Assembly (NCBI GenBank): GCA_905221605.1
Contig: CAJNDS010000001.1
Coordinates: forward strand, 564,025-628,024
DNA length: 64,000 nucleotides
DNA from: Symbiodinium natans
Taxonomy: Eukaryota; Sar; Dinophyceae; Suessiales; Symbiodiniaceae
Direction of reading: 5' to 3'
This document shows, one piece after another, positions 12,601-24,600 of the stretch (the first letter of the stretch is position 1; every line of letters starts with the position of its first letter). Position numbers and translations under genes: made by a program. Below the pieces are notes generated by a model, which did not search any database, was not told the origin of the DNA, and saw nothing but the letters and a program-made list of their open reading frames with translations.

Positions 12601-15600
12601 AGTTGAAGGGTCAATGAACCCGGTAATCTTATGGCTCAAGCCATGACCAAAGCGGTCGAAGGTTTCGTAAAAAGTGTGCCCTTGGTTTGGGGTCTTGTTG
12701 TTTGGTTGTTGGTTGTTCCAGGGGAATCAAGGGTTTCTGTTGGGGTTGACTGTTTTGTTCCCTGTCCTCCTTCGGTTGCCCCCCGTAGGTTATGAGCCCA
12801 AATTAGGCTTCCTGCGGAATAGGTAAAGATTTTTCGTTTGTTTAACGCCATGGACATGATGCGGCGTCGCTCTGAGCCTGGACTGTCGCCAACGGCCAAT
12901 GAAGCCGAAGGAAATCGTGGTGATGGGGGTGAAGATCGACAACAAATGGTACAAGCGCTGACAGATGGTAGGGAGGTTGCAATGATACAACCAACGCCTC
13001 AGGTGGAAAACGAAGTGGTTCCGGTTCAAGCAGCAAATCCTTTCTGGAGCGAGCGGGCTCAAGAAGAAATGAGACTTAGGCAATCAAGGCCGGCAAGTCT
13101 TCCCGCGAGCGGAGGGGATAGAAGTGGTGAAGGTACGAGGAGGCCGCCTTCGCTGCAAGATCTTTTGGGTCAGGAACCTGCACCTGTTGAGAGACCATCG
13201 TCAGGCTTAATGGGCCAAATGGAACGAGGTACTATTGGTGGAGTGCAAGCCGACGAAGAACTCATTCCTGATGTTAGTGGTGAAGAGCAAACTGAAGATA
13301 TGGCGGTGGTGAAGCGTGCGCTGAAAGAGTTGCTTGTGCAGACAAAGGAGCTGGGGAACAGGTTGCATCGGGTGGAGGAGAAAAGCTATACCTCTGCTGC
13401 ATCTGGGTCAGCTTCAAGGGCACGGAGCTCTGGAGTGGTGGACGCAAACACGGCATATCCTCTAGGAATGACTCCAGAGAAGCAGTACCTGCCAGGACAA
13501 GTTTTCTACACGGATGGTATGGGTGGTTTTTGGACTGTGTTGCCGGATGGGTCATGGCTGCCTATTGAGGGTTACGACCTGCCAAAGGGTTGTGATCTTC
13601 AATCCTTGCCTGGGTCCAGGAAGGGGGATGTTCAAGTGGAGGATGAAAAAGAAGTGCCAATGATGCATGTAGCTGAAGGGAAGAAACCCTCCAGATTGCC
13701 TCCATTGAATTACCCCACGGGAGGTCCTGCAAGTGGTGGATATGCAAGTGGACCACCTGGTTTAACACATGTTCCGATTACTTCCGTGCCGTCAGGTGTT
13801 GATGGTTCTGCCGCACCTGTGGGGAACCAGCCCGGTTTTGTTTCAGCTCGGGAAACTGCAACGCAAGAGAACTCAGCAGGATCGGGCGGATATACAATGG
13901 TGGATGATGTTCCGTATCGGTGGAAAATGGTCGCTGGGAAGTTGGAATTAGAAAAGGTTCCGCTCACAGCTGTTACGCCTGGTATAGGACATGGACTACC
14001 TCAAGGGCCTGGTGGTAGGGTCAGTTTACCTCCTGGAGCAGTGGTGCCTCGTGGTATGCCAATCACTGGTGATAGTTCTGGAACCGAACGTCCGGAGGCT
14101 CTCGGGAAGCATGTGATGAGCCTTCCAACTTTGGCAGACTACACACCAAGCAATCCGACGGCACTGGGTGATTGGATCGCAATGATCGAACCAATGTTGT
14201 CTTCGCTGACAGATACAGGAAGAGTGTGGTGGCAATGCGTCTACTCAAAGGCATATCAAGCGTATGCCAAATGGTTGAGTGTTTCTCCGCTGGAAAGGTT
14301 GGGCATCAAGGCTGAGCTGGAAGGGCTCAAAGTGGTTCAAACTGTGCATGTTTTGTTGGAGCAGAGAGCGGTGTCTTTGCTGTACAGGCGACCCCGGAGA
14401 GATTGAAGACCGAGATCGTTTCCACTCGAATGTTGGGGTCAGTGATGATATTCTACAAATTGCTGACGGTCTACCAACCAGGTGGAGCAAATGAGCGCAG
14501 CACAATGTTGAACTTCTTGGTGCAACCATCTCCAGCAACCTCGATCTCAGAGGCCATTAAGGGAGTGCGTCAATGGGCGCAATGGCGTTCCCGATTAAGG
14601 GAGTTGAGAGCGGCCGAGCCGGACGCTACCTTGCTTATCAAGGGATTGGATGGTTTGTCATCCGCGTTGCTGGCGAAACACCCTACGGTTCATTTCAGAG
14701 TGGCATCCTTTCGGGAGAAATTGGGGGTGGACTACTCGCCGACCTCTGAAACTGCGACAAAACTAGCTGAAATGTTACAGGCAGAGTTTGAACTGCTATT
14801 GCATAGTGCTGGTGAACAAGAGGTGAAGCAGGACTCGGACGCCAAGAAAAGGGCCAGGTTAAACAAGGCCCAAAAGGGAACTGGTGACGAGACAGAGGAG
14901 GGTGACAAAGGCAAAGGGAAAGGAAAAAGGTACAGCGGAGATGGTGAACGTCCTTTCTGTTGGATATATGGGAAGACCGATGCAGGTTGCAAGTTCGGAT
15001 CCCGCTGCAAATTTCGCCATGACAAAGACTCCCTTGAGCGAGGAAGATGTTTTGAGTGTGGGGCCGTTGGCCATCTGCAGCCGCAATGTCCATATAAGGA
15101 TGGTGCAAGTTCCAATGTGGACTCAAATCCTGAGAGGAGTAGATCTAAAGGGAATTCTCCCAAAGGGGGAAAGGGCGGCAAAGGTGCGAAATGGGGAAAT
15201 GCCAAAAAGGCAGAGGTAGCTGAAGGGGGAGATGAGACGGCTAATGCGGGATTGGATAAAGGTTCTGCAAGTCCCTCATCACCATCAACACCCAATCAGG
15301 TCCTTGCTGAAGCGTTGGAAGTGCTGAAATCCATGAAGCTGTCATCAGCACAGTCAGCATCAAGCGGGGATCCCAGTGTTCGAATGTTATGTGGCTCTGG
15401 GTTGTTTCAGCAGGAAGGGAGAGTGGCGTTGGTGGATACAGCTGCTACGCATCTTGCGCGGACGCTTTTTCCATGGGAATGTTTACCCGACACTACTGTT
15501 ATGGTGCAAAGCGCGCTTGGTGGTGTGACAATGAGGATTACAGAGAAAGGGACGTTGATTAGGGAAGACAATGGGCCCCTGATTATCCCTCTCTGGTTGA

Positions 15601-18600
15601 TTTTGGAGTTTGGGGCGAACCTCACCGTGATCAATGGGATGTGTCACGTGAGTGCAAAATCTTCGCTGGACCAGCTCTTGTGGTTTGAACATGGCTGTTT
15701 GGTTATGGATTACAAAACAGCTGAAAAATGGTTTTGCATGCTGAAAGGCAGCGTGCGTCTTGGTCCCATTCTCAATGGAGGAATGGAAGGGCGGACTGTG
15801 GAGTCGGTTCGTCGGATGCCACGTTGTTGCCGAAGCAGGGAGAAGGCCGAGGAGTATGCGTTCTACATGTGGCCAGGGTTTCTGACACCAATGAGTGTTC
15901 GGGAATGGGCATGTTGGACTCGGGAGCATCACATCCTCTCAGATCACTTCGTCCTGGTGAACAGCTTCCGCAGCAAAAGGTGTTGGTGTCTTTAGCTGTT
16001 GGATCTCGGGAGATGTGTATTACCCCAGGTGGGACCCTGGTAACTCCTGAAATGGTAGATCCACTAGTGCCAATTGGCAAAGCGAGCGCCTTGGTTGGTC
16101 TCAGAGTTCAGTGGCGTGGTGGCAAGTGCACAGCCTCACATCCTGTTCTGGGGGAACTTCGCGTTCGTGATCTGAATGGGTGCCCTTGTTTGGAAAAGGA
16201 GGTGGCGCTTCAGATCATTGATGAAATGGATTGGTGCTCACCAAAGCAAGCTTTGAAGGTGGCACGTATGGTTCAAGGGTGTCCGAATACGGACAACGAG
16301 GTGGCTGTAAAAACGTCGTTGCAAAGCGCAGCGCGGACAGCGTCAGCGAATGAGGAGGAGTTCGTCCAGGCATGCTGGAGATTTCTTCGGTGGTATTATG
16401 GGGATATACCAGAAAATATGCTGATGGAGCTGTTGCCACGTGGAGATATTGCGGCGTTGCCTTTCAACCGTCATAAAAGGAGACGGCTGGCACGAGCAAA
16501 AAGGGTGGTGGTACACCTATTTTCAGGAAAACAAAAATGGCATTTTCCCAGTCGGGATGTGGAGGTACTGGAGCTGGATTTGACAAAAGGCGGTGACCTA
16601 CATAATTCGAGCGTCTGGAAGTATCTTCTGCATCTGGCGGCTGAAGGAAAGGTGGTTGCTGCGGTTGGAGGACCTCCATGCAGGACAGTGTCAAGGTTGA
16701 GAGGTGAAGACGGTGGTCCACCTGTATTACGCCGACGCTGTGGGCCTGAACGGTTGGGAGTTGGGAGTAAAAAGTCTTCCTTGGCCACATCAAGAATTAG
16801 CTCAAAAGGATGGTGTTTTACTTCTGAAGATGCTTTTCCTATATGACGTGGCGGTGCATTCAAGGTGTGGAACTGCTGAAGTCATCAATGGAAGTTCTGT
16901 CTTCTTTGGCATGGAAAGCCCTGGGGACCCTGAACTCATAGGGAAAGATTTCTCTCAGAATGGCAAAACGGTCTTGAGTGCTGAGGATCTGGTGGATGGT
17001 TCTCAGGAAGGGCTCTCAAGTCCTACCTTCTGGAGTTGGCCAGAGGTGAAAAGTTTTTGTGAGCGTTATGGAATGTACGCTGCACATTTTGATCAAGGAG
17101 CATTGGGACATGCTCTGGTGAAACCTACGACTTTCCTGGTGTCTGATATGGAACTATGGGAATCGTTGGAACAAGTTCGCGTGGTTGTTCCGTGGTCAGC
17201 AACATTCGCTTCTACCCTGGAAGAGCGTATTGGACAATCCTCCATATGGGCGCGATGGGCGTTTGGATTGGTTAAAAGAATACGTCACAGGTTGGCACAA
17301 TGGTTGCATGAGAGCGATGCTGAACGGGAAGCTATGGTGTTAAAAAAGGAAGAACGAGAAGGGACGTTACGGAGGTTAACAGCTGAGGAGCGAGCTTTCC
17401 GTGACCATTGCCTAAGGGGGCATATTCCTTTCAGACGTGATTGTCAAATCTGTGTGTCTGCCGCTGGAAAGGAGCGTCGCCATTTGAGGCGGAAGCATGG
17501 GGATGCTTACACTTTATCATTGGACTTAGCGGGTCCATACAAGTGTTCAAAGGATGCTCACCAGCAGAAGCCACGACACGCTGTTATTGGTGTGTATCAA
17601 TTTCCAATGTTGGATCCCAATGTGGGTCGCCCTCCAGAAAAGGAGGAAGATGCGGATGAGGTGGAAGATCAGGTGGCAGATGATGGTACTGGTGTTGGAG
17701 AATGGTTAGGCGACGCAGTCGCGAACTTTGAGGAGGAAGGCTCGGCACCGGTGGAACCTGCGCCAGTTCTGGAAGCGGAGGTGTTGAAAATTCAAGCTTC
17801 TGAGAAATCCTGGAAGGAACTGAAGGACCACTTGACCCAACCTGTCCGTATGATCAACTTCGTTATGGTGGAGCCGATTGTGGATAAACAGCAAACAACT
17901 GTTTTGTCGGCAGTTCAAAGGATGATGGTGCGCTTGCAGAGACATGGGTATCCGGTGTTGAGAATCCACTCAGATCGAGCGGGGGAGTTTGTCAATGCAC
18001 GCTTCCGCTCCTTTTGTGAAACTCGTCTGATATATAGGACCACTGGTGATCCTGGAGTCCCGCAAACAAATGGGCGCGCTGAAGCATGTGTGGGTTTATT
18101 CAAACGTGGTGTCAGGTCGCTCTTAAAGGAGGCGCGACTCGGGCCGGCGTACTGGGCACTGGCTGCTCGCCATTGGTCAATGTTACGGTGGCAGAAAGCT
18201 GAAAGGGAGTTGGGGTTGAATCCTAAAGCATTGCTTCCCTTTGGTGCTCAGATTCAAGTCAAACGTCGTCCGTGGGAGTTGCTGGGTCCGGATGGAACAA
18301 AGAAAGGTCGGCAATGGGTCGATCGTACGCAGCCTGCGCTTCTTTTGGGTCCATGCGATGACCTACCTGGTGGTTATTGGGTGGAAGCTCAAGGGACTGC
18401 AAAAGATCCGGATGAACTGGTGTTATTTCCCTGCACTACGATTTTTTCCAATATAAAGGAACCGCCTGAATTGGAGCTGGAAGGGGTGGTAGAAGAACAG
18501 GAGCCTTCTCCTCCAGAGCATCGTCTCAAGGGGAAAAAACCGGCGCTTCGGTTCGCTGATGAGGAAGGTCCTCCTTTACCTCCGCCTCGCGATCCTCCAG

Positions 18601-21600
18601 TTCGTCATCGGTTAAATGAAAAAAAAGCCCGGCCTCTTCACTGCGTGGTCATGTGGGCTCCTTGCGCTTGCTTCGCAAGCGGGGGGAGAGTCCGCCCTTA
18701 GAAATTTTCGAGGATGACATGCAGGGTCTGGGGGAGCTGGAAGAAAATGCAGATGTTGAGGACAATGTTCCTGGTGATGAGTATTGGCCGACTTGCTGTT
18801 CTCCTCATGAAAATGCTTATTTGGTCTGCAAAAGTGAGACTGCTGGGGATGGAACACAGTTGGAAAAAGAAGAGCAAAAAGCCAAGTCAATGTATGAAAG
18901 GTCTATGTATGATTACGTGGACTGTGAGGAGCTTCTGGAAGGGATTGTATACCCAAAGAGGGTGAATCGAAGAGGTGGTATTAACAATTGGTGCACAAGT
19001 ACGCGAGCTCTGGTGTTGGGCCACTATACTCATGGCGGAGTGTGTGGTATTACAAAAGAGACTTATAGAAGGCCATGGCTATGTCGTTATCTGGCATCAT
19101 TCGTGAGACACCACAATCCTGAAGCCAAATTTTCTGCTCTTCAGATCTCGTGCAATGCTCCGGTGTCATTGCATAGGGATAGTCACAATGAAAAGCATTG
19201 CTGCAATTATGTGTGTGGCTTTGGTGACTATAAAGATGGTCAGCTGTGGGTTGAGGATGAAAAGGTTTTAGAGGAAGGAGCTGAAGTGGTGGACCAATCC
19301 TATGGGAAGAAAGTCTTACCTGGAAAATTGGTCGATATCCACTGGAACTTCGTGTCGTTCTTTCCGAGAAAACTGCATGGTCCTATGCCTTGGAAAGGGA
19401 ACAGGGTATCCTTGACAGGGTACACACCTGTTTTTATGGAGCGTTTGAGCTACAAGGATAGGTGCTATCTTCTCCAATGTAAGTTTCCTCTTCCGGAACC
19501 ACAAGCTGAAGAAGGTGAAAAAAGGAAATGGTTAAAAATGACGCTGAAAGAAACCTCGCTGGACGACCTTGCAGAGGAAGTCGACTACGCTGTGTTCGAA
19601 GCGCATCAATGGGCTCTAGAGGAGCATTTGAGTATTCGACGCCTAATTGCTGAACAGGAATGTTGCATTTTGGACGAGTTCCATGGATCGGCCACTGAGT
19701 CGAATGAGGAAAAAGGATCAGAGACTAGAGAATGGCTGGTTAAAGCAAAAAGGGCTGAGGAACAGCTCTCGAAGTTTTTGGTCAAAGCAGCTCAAGTTCA
19801 GCAAATGGTACAAGAAAACACCGCGCTTGAGGCAGCAGAGGAGGTTGAGTTCCTGCAAACAAAAACAATCCCTACGCAAGAAGCCATGCAAGAGCTGGAA
19901 AAGTGGAGGGAATCATTGTCGGACGAGGTGACGTCTTTGGTGAAAGAGTTGGAGGTGGTGGAACCAACAACTCAAGAAAAGCTGGACAAATTGGCGGAAG
20001 AGCCTAATGCACCGGTGATTGAGTACGTTCCCAGTCTGGTGGTGTTTACCCGGAAGCAAGGGACAGGGAGGCGACGTGCCCGTATCTGTGCATGTGGAAA
20101 TTTTATTTCGTCAACGGCAGCTACAGAATATGAAGGGCCGAGGTCCCTCAGTCGTCACTCGCTGTACGCCCCAGGTTTAGACTCAACTACATTCAGGTGT
20201 CAAGTGAGGCACGCAGCATATATGGTGTGGATCATCGCTGGTTTAGACATTTCCAAAGCTTTTCTGACGGCGCCGATGAATAGGGCGCAAAGAGAAGGGC
20301 GTCTGGTGGTGGTGCAGCCCCCAAGGGCGGCGGTGAAATTGGGTCTTTGCACAAAGGAGGAGCGGTGGATTGTGAGAAAGGCCTTGTACGGTTTGGCCGA
20401 AAGTCCTGCAGCATGGGTGGAGTGGCGAGACCAACGTCTTCAAGGTATGTCTTGGGTGTCAAAGGATGGACAAGCAATGAGCTTTCAGAGGTCCAATGCA
20501 GACCCAAGTCTGTTCCTTATTATGGCACAAGAAAAGCCGGAAGGTGCAAGCAAGTTGGTAGGGACAATGGGTCTTTACGTGGATGATTTTTTGATGGCTG
20601 GGACTATGACAGTGCTCCGAGAAGCCTTGGAACAGATCAGGAAGGAGTGGAAAACTTCTGAACCCGAGTTCTGTGGTCCAGGCTGTGGTGATGGATTCCT
20701 GAAGTTTTTGGGTGTCCAAATCTGGTATCGAAATGGCAGCTTCTTTCTCAACCAGGAGGACTTTGTGAGAGATTTGCTGAACCGACGAGGGTATCAGATC
20801 GATGAAACTGGAAAAGGGAGTAACCTGCCAATGGTGAAAGAAACTCCAGGTGAAGAAGAGGAGGTGGATATTCCTTCCTTGCGAGCGGCTCAAGGTGCCG
20901 TAGGGGAGTTCCTCTGGGTGGCAATCAAAACTCGACCTGATTTGGCGTTCTGCACGAGCCAGTTGTCTTTGTGGACATCCCGAAGGCCGCGATTTGTGGT
21001 TAAAAAGGCTGAGGAGGTTTTCCGATACCTTGCTGCAACTCCAACGTTAGGCCTGACGTTCGGAGCAATCGCAACATGCGAAAAAGAAAGAAATGAGGTG
21101 TTGCGTTATGGACGAGGCGTTAAGGTGGTGGAGTCCTACGCGGATGCCAGCTTTGCGGCAGGTGAAAATGAAAAGAGCCACTCAGGAGCAGTGGTGGTGT
21201 GGGGTGATTGTCCAGTGATGTGGGCAACACAAAGACAATCAACGGTGGCTTTAAGTACGGCTGAAGCTGAATTACATGCGTCCATAGAGGGAGCAACGAT
21301 GATTCAGTCGTGCACCCCTATAATTGCCGCTTTGGTTGGAACAGGTGAAGAATCACTGCAAAAAGTGCTGTATACAGATTCGGTTTCGACATGCTCAATC
21401 ATTCAATATCCGGCTGGAAGCTGGAGGACAAGACACCTGAGAATTCGAGCAGCCGGTGTCAGGTCTCTGGTAGACCGTGGTTATATGGTGATCGCGCACC
21501 TTCGCGGTGAGTATATGATCGCTGACCTGTTGACCAAATTGATGAGTGGACAGGTGTATGCAAAGCAAAAGGCACTTTGGGGTCTCCGACTGTTGGTACA

Positions 21601-24600
21601 AGGGACTGACTTGAAGAGGGCCTCGCTTGCAATGGCGGTCATGATGGTGGCTGCATCTCTGCAAGGGATGGCAACTGGTGGCGAAGAAGTGTCAACTGCT
21701 GGTTTCTTTTGCTCAGAAGAAGGGGTGTGCAAGGTCGCCAACACATCTACGGTGATGGTTCTGGCTCAAGGTATTGAAATGGTATCAACAATTCAGACCT
21801 TGTTGCGTATTTGGTGGCAGCAATTATACTCTGGGAGTTGGCATGGTGCCTCTTTCGGCAGCTGTATAAAAGGCTGTGGGTTAAGAAAGTGGTGGTTATT
21901 CCTGCGAGTGCCACTTTGTATACAACAGTGGGTGGGAACTGTATGCACGCAAGCAGTGACTGTGATGTTCTGCGATATTCACAGCCCAGGGCTAAGACGC
22001 TTTGTAAGCATTGCCTCAAGGACGGCTGGGTGGTGAATGCCGAGTTCCTTGGTGAGGAACGGGCCGCGGGAACGTGAATTTTTCAAGTGCGAGGTGATAA
22101 AATCCTCAATGGTAAAGGATTCGGCCAATGAGCTGAAGGTTCGTCCTGGATGACGTAAAACCATAATGTGCATTTCAAGCAGCTGGCTGCTGCCTAAATG
22201 GCGGTTTTTGGCCAAAGATCTGCACCTCCAATGTGTCCTAGGAAATCCTAGGACAGGGGGAGTGCGGAGCTGCAGTTGGTATTGTAGGAAGGAGTTGGTA
22301 TTGGAAGTTGAAGGGTCAATGAACCCGGTAATCTTATGGCTCAAGCCATGACCAAAGCGGTCGAAGGTTTCGTAAAAAGTGTGCCCTTGGTTTGGGGTCT
22401 TGTTGTTTGGTTGTTGGTTGTTCCAGGGGAATCAAGGGTTTCTGTTGGGGTTGACTGTTTTGTTCCCTGTCCTCCTTCGGTTGCCCCCCGTACCCTAAAC
22501 CCTAAACCCCTGAACCCTGAACCCTGAAGGCAGGGATCCGGGTTGCCCTCCATGAAGCTCCCTGAGCCCTAAACACAAAGGCCTCCCTGGGCACTCCGTC
22601 TCTTGGTTGCGGGCCCTGTCCGGGCCGTTCACGCGGTAGGGATAGAAGGAGGCATCCAGCTCCTGGTTTAGGATTTAGGGTTTGGGGTTTGGGGTTTCGG
22701 GTTTCGGGGTTGAGACATGTGCACACCTCGTGCCCATGACCATGGCACAGTGACCCCAAACGGCCCGGTGTATTAATGTCACCAAAACACATGAAATGGC
22801 TGCAAGTGAGACAGTCACTGCGTTCCCGCTGCAACATTTAGGCTTGGGGGTAGAGGTCCCCTCAACCCTAAACCCTAAATCCCAAAACCCCTAAAGCCCT
22901 AAACCCCTAAACCCTAAACCCAGGTCCTTAGGGGTTTAGGGTGTAAACCCTAAACCCTAAACTCGACACCCTAAACCCTAAACCCTAAACCCTAAACCCT
23001 AAACCCTAAACCCTAAACCCTAAACCCTAAACCCTAAACCCTAAACCCTGAAACCCTAAACCCTCCAAACGCTTGGGAGGCTCCTCCGGCGGATCCGGCT
23101 GCTCAGCGATGGCCTCCAAGGCGGCCAACTCTTCGGCTGCACCTTGGGCTTTTAGTTTAGGGTTTAGGGTTTAGGGTTTAGGGTTTAGGGTTTAGGGTTT
23201 AGGGTTTAGGGTTTAGGGTTTAGGGTTTAGGGTTTAGGGTTTAGGGTTTAGGGTTTAGGGCTGCTCGTTTGGGGTTTAGGGGTTTCGGGTTTAGGGTTTA
23301 GGACTTAGGGTTGCTGATGGTTTGGGGTTCACTTAGGGCTTCTTTGCTGGGGGCTTAGGGCTGAGAGCTTGCTTGGGAGTTTAGGATTTCGGGGATCTGT
23401 TCCTGCACCCCAAACCCTAAACCCTAAACCCTAAACCCTGAACCCTGAAACCTAAACCCTAAACCCTAAACCCTAAACCCTAAACCCTAAACCCTAGACC
23501 CTAGACCCTAGACCCTATAAGACTCGAACAACTGCTCCGGCCCTCGAACTTCCCTGATCCACATGAGCTCCTGGCGAGCTTCGGCAGCTTCCGCCTCGAG
23601 AGCCGCAGGGGCCCGCGTGGTCAGATGATCTCTAAAACTCGGATGGCCGTTTAGGGTTTAGGGTTTAGGGTTTAGGGTTTAGGGTTTAGGGTTTAGGGTT
23701 TAGGGTTTAGGGTTTAGGGTTTAGGGTTTAGGGTTTGGGGCTTATAGGGCTTAGGGTTTATTAACGCCCTCTAAGAAAAAAACTCCTTAACGTACCCCGC
23801 AGCCCGGAGAAGCCCGATGGGACCTATGCCAACTGAGTCCCGCGAGCCCAAAAGCCCCATAAGCCCCAAAAGTCTTAACCCTAAGACCCTGGAAGCCCCA
23901 AACCCTATGAAGCTCAACAGCGTTTTAAACCCCAAGCCCTGGCCCCAAACCTTGAAACACTCAACGTTAACATGCAGCCCGAAACCTGCAAACCCCAACA
24001 GTTCTTGATCCCGAAAGCCCTGCTAACCCAAACTGAAAAAATGTAGGCGAAAGCCTACACAAACCCCGTCACCCTCTCTATACAACCTAACAGACCTTTC
24101 ATAAGTTCTTCTACGCTCTTTACAACCCATAACCCTGAAAAACCCTGTAAACGTCAACACCAAACAATACACATAATACCCCGGAAGCTAGCAAATCAAA
24201 GCCACCAAAGCCCAGAAAACCCCAACCCTCAAACCCTCAAACCCTCAAACCCTCAAACCCTCAAACCCTCAAACCCTCAAACCCTCAAACCCTCAAACCC
24301 TCAAACCCTCAAACCCTCAAACCCTTCAACCCTCAAACCCTCAACCCCCAAAAACCCCTAAAAACCCCTAAAAACCCCTAAAAACCCCTAAAAACCCCTA
24401 AAAACCTAAACCCCAAAACCCCAAAACCCTTCAACACTCTAAAACCCATAAAACCCCAAACCCCAAAACCCTTCACCCCTAAACCCTAAAACCACAAAAC
24501 CCTAAAAGCCTAAAGCCTAAACCCTAAACCCCAAAACCCCTCAACCCTAAACCCTAAACCCTAGACTTGTGATCACCGTAATCAGACACACATTTCAAAA

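Larger units (their letters stand above)
12558..22492 (+). mobile_element. Ty1/copia LTR retrotransposon carrying methyltransferase-like and oxygenase-like domains
   Basis: This is a complete 9,935-bp element. It has two 230-bp LTRs, a primer site at the 5' LTR edge, a purine tract before the 3' LTR and 5-bp target duplications. Domain order is gag with CCCH and CCHC zinc motifs, two protease-like domains, a C5-methyltransferase-like domain, integrase, a 2OG-oxygenase-like domain, RVT_2 reverse transcriptase and RNase H. Integrase before RT marks the copia group. The coding region is spread over six frame segments with four -1-type steps and one +1-type step. It lies antisense in an intron of the HYDIN-like gene. 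Confidence 0.95.

Noticed and set aside
12636..12899. Minus ORFs shared by both LTR regions
   Set aside because: Antisense shadows of the LTR; they recur at 22341-22553 only because the LTRs are identical.
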